A stretch of DNA of 18,940 bases from an uncultured Lachnospiraceae bacterium (GTDB taxonomy: Bacteria > Bacillota > Clostridia > Lachnospirales > Lachnospiraceae): the NCBI GenBank assembly GCA_910585635.1, contig CAJUFE010000074.1, positions 1-18,940 on the forward strand. The letters run 5' to 3'. The position numbers and the translations under genes were made by a program. The first letter of the stretch is position 1; the number at the start of each line of letters is the position of its first letter. The notes beneath the pieces were generated by a model that was not told where the DNA came from, did not search any database, and saw nothing but the letters and a program-made list of their open reading frames with translations. Below are positions 1-4,767 of this stretch, piece by piece.

Positions 1-21
1 TCAGTTGTCAATTTTCGGTTA

Positions 22-42
22 GAATCTCATTCATTGAGATTC
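22..42. repeat. Perfect 8-bp inverted repeat, 5-nt spacer
   Basis: GAATCTCA at 22-29 and TGAGATTC at 35-42 form a perfect dyad around TTCAT. Neither side has a T-run, so it is not an intrinsic terminator. It lies about 40 bp upstream of the promoter of the gene at 162 and could be an operator or the end of a structured RNA from outside the window. The function is unknown. Confidence 0.5.
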
Positions 43-83
43 CGAGAAGTTATTACACCACCCGCCAGATGTCCTCCGCCATC

Positions 84-112
84 TTGTTACTTTTCTTTCC
101 TCATGCTATGAT
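84..112 (+). promoter_or_regulatory. Sigma-A-type promoter for the gene at 162
   Basis: A TTGTTA -35 box (84-89) is separated by 17 bp from a TATGAT -10 box (107-112) preceded by TG (extended -10). Transcription would start near 119, where a small TCAGCA/TGCTGA hairpin (120-137) begins the leader. Confidence 0.65.
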
Positions 113-161
113 CCCTTTATCAGCACTGCCATGCTGAAATACCTAAAGAGGAGAAAATCTC

Positions 162-707
162 ATGAAACAATCCAGGATCCAACTTCTAAAACAAATTTAC
201 GAGCATGAACAGATCACGGCTTCTCCACTCTCTATCCCTATCGATAATGTAAGCCGGTTCGATGTTTCTTATCTTGAGTCAGAGGGATATCTCACTCAAT
301 CTTTTTCCTCAATCGGTGCATATCATCTTTCGCTCACTGAAAAAGGTGAACGATATGTAGTGGATGGTCTTACCCCAGAAACAGCTACCCCGCCAAACGC
401 GACCTTTAATTTTAGCAATGCCACTTTTACAAACTCTGTGGTCGGTTCTGGGATATCCGGCAACCAGTTTACATTCCACAACAGTCCTGCCCTGACAGAG
501 CTGGAGACCCTGATCCGTTCAAAGCCCGCTGATGACCAGGCCACATTAAATGAGATGCTGGAGATGCTCCGGGAGATCCAAAGCTCTGAAAAGCCGATCG
601 AGAAAGGCCGGCTCTCCCGTTTTTATGAGGTCGTTAAAAAGAGTTCTGATCTTGTCCTTCCCATTGGAAAATTCTTTTTTGATATCTTCTTCCGACTGGG
701 AGCCTGA
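162..707 (+). CDS. Unknown protein with winged-helix-like N-terminus, element-borne
   Basis: This is a 181-aa protein of unknown function. The ATG follows GAGGAG at a normal distance, and a good promoter lies at 84-112. Residues about 1-70 (QLLKQIYEHEQIT... SYLESEGYLT... YHLSLTEKGERYV) read like a winged-helix domain of the MarR/PadR style, ending in the usual 'LT.KG..Y' wing. A middle segment (about 80-112) is rich in Asn, Thr and Phe (NATFNFSNATF, GSGISGNQFTF). The C-terminal part is a charged helix (LNEMLEMLREIQSS) followed by a hydrophobic end (LVLPIGKFFFDIFFRLG) that may touch the membrane or a partner. That layout recalls uncharacterised defence- or phage-associated proteins, but the family is not firmly recognised. 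Its last 54 codons overlap the minus-strand gene at 546-896. Confidence 0.75.
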   Translation: MKQSRIQLLKQIYEHEQITASPLSIPIDNVSRFDVSYLESEGYLTQSFSSIGAYHLSLTEKGERYVVDGLTPETATPPNATFNFSNATFTNSVVGSGISGNQFTFHNSPALTELETLIRSKPADDQATLNEMLEMLREIQSSEKPIEKGRLSRFYEVVKKSSDLVLPIGKFFFDIFFRLGA

Positions 708-896
708 TGGGATCGAACCATTTTGTTTTGCCCATAGCTCGATCGTGGACAGAAAAAGATCCATTATCTGTATCACCGTATCGCATTCCCATTGCAACTG
801 CCTGTTTTCTGTCTGAAGCGCTTTCAGCAAGCTGCAATCTTTACACTCTGGCCGCTCCGATATCCTCGGAGGGGCCGGGACCCTTGGTATCATCAT
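546..896 (-). CDS. Unknown 116-aa protein with CxxC and coiled coil
   Basis: The product is not recognised. Its ATG (894-896) sits 4 nt after an exceptionally good ribosome binding site (AAAGGAGGTG), and the stop codon of the upstream HTH gene lies inside that site, so the two are translationally coupled. A Cys pair (ECKDC) is followed by a probable coiled coil (LLKALQTENRQLQWECDTVI) and a hydrophobic helix (IMDLFLSTIELWAKQ). The C-terminal half is charged and helical (FLDRLFRALDLPEHLQHLI). The last 53 codons are antisense to the gene ending at 707, which is unusual. Either both are real or the true end of one product has been lengthened by readthrough. The ribosome binding site makes translation of at least the N-terminal part very likely. 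Confidence 0.6.
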   Translation of the reverse strand: MMIPRVPAPPRISERPECKDCSLLKALQTENRQLQWECDTVIQIMDLFLSTIELWAKQNGSIPSGSQSEEDIKKEFSNGKDKIRTLFNDLIKTGEPAFLDRLFRALDLPEHLQHLI

Positions 897-899
897 TGG

Positions 900-1148
900 T
901 CACCTCCTTTCTTTTGTTGGATTTCTCATATCTGCGACAATCTGTCCAAAAAAAATACAGACAGCTTCATCTTTATCAAGGCCCAGTTCCTTGGCTATCA
1001 TATCCGCCTCCCTTATAGTAAAATTCATACCTTTTCCGCTTAATTTTCTGTAAAAGGTAGCTCTATCGATTCCAATTCTATTAGCAATCGAGGCTATATT
1101 TAATTTATTTTCCGCAATCTTTTTCCGCAGTTTGTCCACATCAACCAA
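900..1148 (-). CDS. Small phage-type HTH regulator (Cro/CI- or excisionase-like)
   Basis: This small DNA-binding protein (about 79-82 aa) has a clear helix-turn-helix (IASIANRIGIDRATFYRKLSG), then a helix (FTIREADMIAKELGL) and the segment DEAVCIFFGQIVADMRN often seen in short phage regulators. It faces the XRE regulator gene at 1297, so the pair resembles a lysogeny-type switch. The start is uncertain. An in-frame GTG at 1196 lies upstream of the transcript start predicted from the promoter at 1187-1215, so I prefer the TTG at 1148; the GTG at 1137-1139 is also possible. No strong ribosome binding site precedes either, consistent with a near-leaderless message. The stop overlaps the ribosome binding site of the next gene. 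Confidence 0.75.
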   Translation of the reverse strand: MVDVDKLRKKIAENKLNIASIANRIGIDRATFYRKLSGKGMNFTIREADMIAKELGLDKDEAVCIFFGQIVADMRNPTKERR

Positions 1149-1186
1149 AATCCCGGCACCCACTTTCTCACTTGTGCGACAAATAA

Positions 1187-1215
1187 AGCTTATCACTTTT
1201 ATATCTCACTGTCAA
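1187..1215 (-). promoter_or_regulatory. Promoter for the minus-strand HTH pair
   Basis: On the minus strand TTGACA (1210-1215) is followed after 17 bp by TAAGCT (1187-1192). The -35 is consensus and the -10 weaker. It is divergent from the promoter at 1246-1274, with only about 30 bp between the -35 boxes. Confidence 0.5.
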
Positions 1216-1245
1216 TACTCTTTTCGCTTATTTGAGATTTTTGTG

Positions 1246-1274
1246 TTGCATTTTTGCGAAACTTATGTTAGAAT
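1246..1274 (+). promoter_or_regulatory. Promoter for the XRE regulator, with possible operator half-sites
   Basis: TTGCAT (1246-1251), a 17-bp spacer and TAGAAT (1269-1274) form a good promoter. TTTCGC upstream (near 1222) and GCGAAA within the spacer (near 1256) are inverted matches and could be operator half-sites of one of the two flanking regulators. The operator idea is inference. Confidence 0.6.
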
Positions 1275-1296
1275 GCCTTTATTGGGAGGTGTTAGT

Positions 1297-1911
1297 GTGG
1301 ATATAGGAAACCGAATAAAACAACGTCGAATTAACCTAGACATGACAGCCGAAGAATTAGCCTATAAAATAGGAAAATCACGTGCCACAATTTATAGGTA
1401 CGAAAATGGGGATATCGAAAATATGCCAACTACAGTTTTAGAGCCTTTAGCCCAAGCACTTTTTACCACCCCAGCCTATCTTATGGGATGGGATGATGAT
1501 CCCGAAGATTATGAAGCATTGGCAAACGCTGAAGGTATATGGCCACCGAACGATTACAAAGGTACTCTTGAGGATTGGGTTAAGATGAAGCGGGCTACAG
1601 ATAAGGACGTTGAGCAAGAAAACGGTGATTTCCAAAAAAGTACAAGTCAAGACAAAAATCCTAATAGCATCGATAAGTGCATTACAGATATTGTAAATAA
1701 CTATCACAAACTCAATGACATCGGAAAACAAAAAGCATATGACTATATTACAGACCTATCCGGACACCCTAAATATTTGCAATCAGGCAAAGCTCCTTCT
1801 CTAAGAGAAGCCCCAGCAGAGTATCTAGGCAACGCCGCCCACGCCCGGACGGATATAGAAACCACTGACGAGATGCGGGAGCATGACGATGCCATCATGG
1901 ATGATTTTTAA
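1297..1911 (+). CDS. XRE-family transcriptional regulator
   Basis: This 204-aa regulator has an N-terminal XRE/Cro-CI helix-turn-helix (residues about 3-68: IGNRIKQRRINLDMTAEEL... IGKSRATIYRYENGDIE... LEPLAQALFTTPAYLMGW). The end 'PAYLMGW' is typical of prophage and integrative-element repressors. The rest (about 70-204) is polar and acidic with no recognised peptidase motif. The start is GTG at 1297, chosen because GGGAGG lies 7 nt upstream; an in-frame ATG 24 nt earlier would overlap that site. The gene is clearly AT-richer than the host genes, consistent with horizontal origin. It probably represses the element and may be relieved by the ImmA/IrrE-type protease encoded downstream (2488-2970), by analogy with ImmR/ImmA of ICEBs1. 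Confidence 0.85.
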   Translation: MDIGNRIKQRRINLDMTAEELAYKIGKSRATIYRYENGDIENMPTTVLEPLAQALFTTPAYLMGWDDDPEDYEALANAEGIWPPNDYKGTLEDWVKMKRATDKDVEQENGDFQKSTSQDKNPNSIDKCITDIVNNYHKLNDIGKQKAYDYITDLSGHPKYLQSGKAPSLREAPAEYLGNAAHARTDIETTDEMREHDDAIMDDF

Positions 1912-1936
1912 GATATAGATCAAGGAGGTTCCTACT

Positions 1937-2209
1937 ATGATGTATCCATACCTAACTTTGAACGATGATACAGAGATCGTCCATTCTGAGATGATGCCAG
2001 ATGGCCGGGTAAAGGTATATATCGAGACCCCGGATGCCAAAGATGGGTTCCATCATGCCACCTGCTATCTGCCAGGATATGAATGGGAAGAGATCTATGG
2101 CTTCTCAGACGAAGAGATGGCCTTCTTCCGAAAACTGATCAGGAACAATGCGCATGTGATCATCGAATCGTCACAGGAAGGGAGCTATAGAGATGCCTCA
2201 AATTTTTAG
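1937..2209 (+). CDS. Unknown 90-aa protein paired with DUF4160 gene
   Basis: The product is not recognised. It is a compact, acidic, beta-rich looking protein (YLTLNDDTEIVHSEM, GRVKVYIETPD) with a helical C-terminus (SDEEMAFFRKLIRNNAHVIIESS). AAGGAGG lies 8 nt before the ATG, so translation is well supported. It overlaps the next gene by 17 nt. DUF4160 proteins are commonly encoded beside a second small protein (often DUF2442) in toxin-antitoxin-like pairs. This gene holds that place, but its sequence does not clearly match DUF2442. The spacing to the XRE gene (25 nt) suggests the whole run 1297-3182 is one transcript. Confidence 0.75.
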   Translation: MMYPYLTLNDDTEIVHSEMMPDGRVKVYIETPDAKDGFHHATCYLPGYEWEEIYGFSDEEMAFFRKLIRNNAHVIIESSQEGSYRDASNF

Positions 2210-2471
2210 GATCGGCAGGTATCGTGTATACTTCTGGTCAAATGAGAACGATCCTTTAGAGCCGATACATGTCCATATCGTAGAAGGCCCTCCCAGGTCG
2301 AACGCCACCAAGATATGGATAACGCAGACCGGCCGCGCCATCTTATGTGATAACGCCTCCAAGATCCCGCCACAAGAACTGAGACGGCTCATGAAGATCA
2401 TCGAGGCCAATAACGATATCATCATTGAAAAATGGATCTCTTACTTTGGTGAGATCCACTACTATTGTTGA
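2193..2471 (+). CDS. DUF4160-like protein
   Basis: This is a 92-aa protein resembling the DUF4160 family: it opens with MPQIFRIGRYRVYFWSNE, has the 'PIHVHI' segment matching the family's 'P.HfHv' motif, and ends in a helix and W.YFGEIHYY corresponding to the family's C-terminal 'W...h..EL' region. The molecular function of DUF4160 is unknown. Members often occur in two-gene arrangements on mobile elements and are suspected toxin-antitoxin components. The ATG overlaps the upstream gene by 17 nt, with AAGGGAG as a plausible ribosome binding site inside it, implying coupled translation. The family assignment comes from motif resemblance only. Confidence 0.7.
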   Translation: MPQIFRIGRYRVYFWSNENDPLEPIHVHIVEGPPRSNATKIWITQTGRAILCDNASKIPPQELRRLMKIIEANNDIIIEKWISYFGEIHYYC

Positions 2472-2487
2472 CAAAGGAGTGATGCTC

Positions 2488-2970
2488 TTGGACTATGAAG
2501 GCCTTTTGATCGAAGCCGATGCCGCCGGTCTAGCTGTCAAAGAAAAGCCCTTACTCTCAGCGGATGGCCGGATCAAAGGACGTAGGGTCGCCATCCGCCA
2601 GGACATCCCTACACTTGCCGGGAAGGCCTGCGTCCTGGCAGAAGGGATCGGGCATTACCATACCAACACCATGGACATCTTAGACCATGGAAAGATCTTG
2701 AACCGGAAGATCGAACGGGCCGGGAGGCTATGGGCCTACGACAAGCAGATCGGACTGTCTGGGATCATCAAAGGGTACTGTGCCAGATGCCGGGACCATT
2801 ATGAGCTGGCCGAATATCTAGGCGTTACCGAAGAGTTCCTTAAGGAGGCGCTGGACTGCTATAGAGAAAAGTACGGGGAGCATATAGAAGTGGATGGCTA
2901 TACCATCATGTTTGAACCCTCATTAGCTGTGATCGAGCGGATCGGGGATGCTGATACATCATCCATATGA
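2488..2970 (+). CDS. ImmA/IrrE-family metallopeptidase (HExxH first His replaced)
   Basis: This 160-aa protein resembles the ImmA/IrrE family of zinc proteases that cleave XRE repressors to release integrative elements. The active-site helix reads LAEGIGHYHTN: the catalytic Glu and the second zinc His of HExxH are present, but the first His position is Ala, as in many clostridial phage members. The N-terminus (DYEGLLIEADAAGLAVKEKPL) and a second helix (ERAGRLWAYDKQIG) also fit the family, as does the C-terminal 'YLGVTEEFLKEALDCYREKYG' segment. I chose TTG at 2488 because AAAGGAG ends 8 nt upstream; the in-frame ATG at 2482 and GTG at 2479 are too close to it. The likely substrate is the regulator at 1297-1911 (inference from neighbourhood). 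Confidence 0.75.
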   Translation: MDYEGLLIEADAAGLAVKEKPLLSADGRIKGRRVAIRQDIPTLAGKACVLAEGIGHYHTNTMDILDHGKILNRKIERAGRLWAYDKQIGLSGIIKGYCARCRDHYELAEYLGVTEEFLKEALDCYREKYGEHIEVDGYTIMFEPSLAVIERIGDADTSSI

Positions 2971-3182
2971 ACAGATCTATAAAAAGAAAAACTATGTCAA
3001 AACAACAATTGATCGAAGCCTTGATCTCTGATGCGCCTGATGATAAATTGGATATCATCTTAGCCTTTGTGAGGTCCGTCCTGTATGATGGAGCCGAGAT
3101 AATAGATCCTCTCTTAAGTGAGTCGAGTTTGGCTAAGGACTGGCTAACTGTAGAAGAAGATCTCGCATGGAAAGATCTATAA
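2967..3182 (+). CDS. Small antitoxin-like protein
   Basis: The start ATG overlaps the stop of the ImmA-like gene (ATGA), so it is translationally coupled; an internal ATG at 2994 (MSKQQLIEALIS) is an alternative start. The product is 71 aa with a helical N-terminal half (IEALISDAPDDKLDIILAFV) and a C-terminus LAKDWLTVEEDLAWKDL, which resembles the tails of short antitoxins encoded beside RelE/ParE- or PIN-type toxins. No such toxin gene follows; the next unit is the type I toxin cassette. It may be an orphan antitoxin or may act with the DUF4160 protein. The function is not established. Confidence 0.55.
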   Translation: MNRSIKRKTMSKQQLIEALISDAPDDKLDIILAFVRSVLYDGAEIIDPLLSESSLAKDWLTVEEDLAWKDL

Positions 3183-3216
3183 ACGTTAGAAAAAAAACGA
3201 TCATGCACCATGACAA

Positions 3217-3222
3217 TAGGAT
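3217..3222 (+). promoter_or_regulatory. Weak -10 element of toxin promoter
   Basis: TAGGAT aligns exactly with the TATAAT of the opposing antisense promoter inside the inverted repeat. No recognisable -35 lies 17 bp upstream (AAAACG region), so the toxin promoter looks weaker than the antisense promoter. The predicted start is near 3229. Confidence 0.45.
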
Positions 3223-3290
3223 ATGCTTACCCGGACAGCCGGGAGGGCGTGCGGCCATTCGTTCTGAGTCTTGCGGAAGGAGTGGTGCTT

Positions 3291-3371
3291 ATGAGTACAT
3301 ATGAAGAGTTTATGATCATATTGACCGCTGGTCTTTTGATCGTTGCCATCCTCGATATGAAAAATAAGTAA
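3291..3371 (+). CDS. Type I toxin, holin-like small membrane peptide (BsrE/TxpA-like)
   Basis: This 26-codon ORF has a strong ribosome binding site (GGAAGGAG, 8 nt before ATG). The peptide begins MSTYEEFMIIL, continues with one hydrophobic span (ILTAGLLIVAIL) and ends DMKNK. This is the pattern of the 'putative holin-like toxin' family that includes B. subtilis BsrE and BsrG (MST(F/Y)xxLM... hydrophobic... charged tail): membrane peptides produced from type I toxin-antitoxin loci. The antisense RNA at 3360-3463, driven by a consensus promoter, overlaps the last 12 nt of the gene and its 3' untranslated region, as in txpA/RatA and bsrG/SR4. The long 5' leader (about 60 nt) starts with a 12-nt tag complementary to the 3' untranslated region. 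Assignment is by motif and context. Confidence 0.8.
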   Translation: MSTYEEFMIILTAGLLIVAILDMKNK

Positions 3372-3408
3372 GCCGCCCTGTTCCTTGGCCGGATAGGCGG
3401 CTTACTTA
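3360..3408 (-). terminator. Intrinsic terminator of the antisense RNA
   Basis: TAAGTAAGCCGCC (3365-3377) pairs perfectly with GGCGGCTTACTTA (3396-3408). On the minus strand it is followed by TTTTTC, so it terminates leftward transcription. Rightward there is no T-run, so the toxin mRNA probably continues. The toxin stop codon lies inside the stem. Confidence 0.85.
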
Positions 3409-3463
3409 GCTAGATATCTTCGCCAGGACGGATAGGCTCTATCTATCTCCCGGCTGTCTTGTT
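3360..3463 (-). ncRNA. Predicted antisense antitoxin RNA (type I TA)
   Basis: A consensus promoter on the minus strand (3470-3498) would start transcription near 3463. A 13-bp hairpin followed by TTTTTC stops it near 3360, giving an RNA of about 104 nt with no ORF. It is fully complementary to the toxin stop codon region and 3' untranslated region but not to the ribosome binding site, so it would act by duplex formation and RNase III cleavage or by refolding, as in the SR4/bsrG pair. Its 5' end (GACAGCCGGGAG after a few nt) is identical to the predicted 5' end of the toxin mRNA. Confidence 0.75.
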
Positions 3464-3469
3464 AAGCAT

Positions 3470-3498
3470 ATTATAAGTCATGTAGAGTTATTTGTCAA
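3470..3498 (-). promoter_or_regulatory. Consensus promoter of the antisense RNA
   Basis: On the minus strand TTGACA (3493-3498), exactly 17 bp, then TATAAT (3470-3475): a perfect sigma-A consensus. It is the strongest-looking promoter in the window, as expected for an antitoxin RNA made in excess. Confidence 0.85.
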
Positions 3499-3500
3499 AC

Positions 3501-4591
3501 GCAAAAACCACCTGGTGTGCCAACACAGAACACCATTGGACAGAAAGGAGATCATGGACAATAATTTCCAATTTTTGATATACCGTTCCGCATTAGAAAA
3601 TGTCTCAGTGAATGCCATCATCAAAGATGAGACCATATGGTTGACCCAGAAATCTATGGCCGAACTTTTTGAAGTGGAAGTTCCCGCTATCTCAAAACAT
3701 CTCGCTAACATCTTTGCAGAAGGGGAACTCATCTATGAAGCAACTGTTTCCAAAATGGAAATAGTTCAACAAGAAGGGAACCGGAGCGTAAAAAGACAAA
3801 CCACATTTTATAATCTTGATGCTATAATATCCGTTGGATATCGGATAAATTCCAAAAGAGCTACCAATTTCCGCATATGGGCAACGAGCATTTTAAAAGA
3901 ATATATGATCAAGGGATTCGCCCTTGATGATGAACGCTTAAAACAGGCAAAAACAGCTTTTGGAAAAGATTATTTTAGAGAATTATTAGAACGGGTCCGC
4001 TCCATCCGTGCGAGTGAACGGCGGATCTGGCAACAGATAACCGATATCTTTGCGGAATGTAGTATCGATTACGATAAAAATTCCCAAATAACGCATGACT
4101 TTTATGCTATGGTCCAAAACAAATTCCACTATGCTATAACAGGGCAGACCGCGGCAGAGATCATCTACGCAAAGGCGGACCGCACTAAAGAAAACATGGG
4201 GCTCAATACATGGAAAAATGCTCCCGATGGCCGCATCCTAAAATCGGATGTTACCATTGCTAAGAATTATCTGGACGAAACCCAGATAAAACGGCTAGAA
4301 CGGGCAGTAACGGGATATTTTGATTATATCGAGGACCTGATCGAACGCGAAAACACATTCACTATGGAAGAGTTCTCTGCTAGTATCAATGAATTTTTAG
4401 CCTTTCGTAAATATGATATTTTAAAAAACAAAGGAATGATCTCTAAAAAAGACGCTGCTGAAAAAGCAGAAAATGAATACATTGAATTTAATAAAACCCA
4501 AAAGATCACATCCGATTTTGATCAAGAGATCAAACGTTTCATAGAAAAGCACTAAACTGCAAAAACCGCCCGGTGTTACCAGCACCAGACG
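3501..4591. repeat. Imperfect direct repeats flanking rhuM
   Basis: A segment of about 31 nt at 3501-3531 recurs at 4559-4591, just after the rhuM stop codon. Both begin GCAAAAACC, then (A/G)CC(T/C)GGTGT, and share CCA-CAC blocks and a terminal AC, with a 1-2 nt insertion in the right copy. The right copy can fold as a hairpin (CCG-C-GGTG against CACC-G-CGG). The pair brackets the gene, suggesting it was acquired as a module. Confidence 0.6.
3554..4555 (+). CDS. rhuM: RhuM-family protein (virulence RhuM, unknown function)
   Basis: This 333-aa protein matches the RhuM family, first named from a Salmonella pathogenicity island and common on mobile elements; its biochemical role is unknown. Visible family features are the N-terminal winged-helix-like segment (TIWLTQKSMAELFEVEVPAISKHLANIF), the block ATVSKMEIVQQEG... 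QTTFYNLDAIISVGYRINSKRATNFRIWA, and the LKEYMIKGFALDDERLK region, followed by a helical C-terminal domain including FRELLERVRSIRASERRIWQQI. The 'VGYRINSKR..NFRIWAT..L' motif is shared with KilA/BRO-like phage DNA-binding proteins. The ATG at 3554 follows AAAGGAG closely (3 nt). The gene is AT-rich compared with the integrase. It lies immediately right of the antisense promoter, so toxin readthrough might enter it. Confidence 0.85.
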   Translation: MDNNFQFLIYRSALENVSVNAIIKDETIWLTQKSMAELFEVEVPAISKHLANIFAEGELIYEATVSKMEIVQQEGNRSVKRQTTFYNLDAIISVGYRINSKRATNFRIWATSILKEYMIKGFALDDERLKQAKTAFGKDYFRELLERVRSIRASERRIWQQITDIFAECSIDYDKNSQITHDFYAMVQNKFHYAITGQTAAEIIYAKADRTKENMGLNTWKNAPDGRILKSDVTIAKNYLDETQIKRLERAVTGYFDYIEDLIERENTFTMEEFSASINEFLAFRKYDILKNKGMISKKDAAEKAENEYIEFNKTQKITSDFDQEIKRFIEKH

Positions 4592-4606
4592 GCTCCGCTA
4601 CCATTT

Positions 4607-4680
4607 CCAGGGATGCCCCGGAGGATGATATACAGGTCTTCCAAACCTATACATAGTATATCATCCAAAAGGCGCCCTGG
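4607..4680. repeat. Large imperfect palindrome between rhuM and integrase
   Basis: CCAGGG (4607-4612) pairs with CCCTGG (4675-4680), GCC (4615-4617) with GGC (4671-4673), and GGATGATATAC (4623-4633) with GTATATCATCC (4656-4666): about 20 bp of stem around a 22-nt loop. The inner 11-bp arm is perfect. It is not followed by a T-run. It could be a recombination or mobilisation site, a structured RNA or a hairpin transposable remnant. Confidence 0.7.
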
Positions 4681-4684
4681 CAAG

Positions 4685-4703
4685 GGGTGTATTTTTTATA
4701 CCC
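4685..4703. terminator. Small hairpin upstream of the integrase
   Basis: GGGTGTA (4685-4691) pairs with TATACCC (4697-4703, one G-U pair) around a TTTTT loop. The T-run is in the loop, not after the stem, so classical termination is doubtful. It lies 65 bp upstream of the integrase start and may tune integrase expression. Confidence 0.35.
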
Positions 4704-4767
4704 TAAACTTGGTCAGTACGCCCTCGGCCGGCGATCTGATAAAAACTTAGAGAAAGGATGATGTACC

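Larger units (their letters stand above)
3221..3471. repeat. 25-bp inverted repeats bounding the toxin/antisense cassette
   Basis: The plus strand at 3221-3245 and the minus strand at 3471-3447 match at 22 of 25 positions (ATATGCTTA, four variable positions, then GACAGCCGGGAG). Each arm spans the end of a -10 box and the predicted 5' end of a transcript reading inward. The 12-nt GACAGCCGGGAG part is identical. Confidence 0.85.

Noticed and set aside
1..3000. Left attachment site (second copy of the tRNA-Thr 3' end)
   Set aside because: I looked for GCTGCTGACGGGAATCGG-like sequence on both strands and found none in the window.
3183..3290. RelE/ParE-type toxin partner for the antitoxin-like protein at 2967-3182
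   Set aside because: The interval has no ORF of suitable size; it holds only the toxin promoter and leader of the type I locus.
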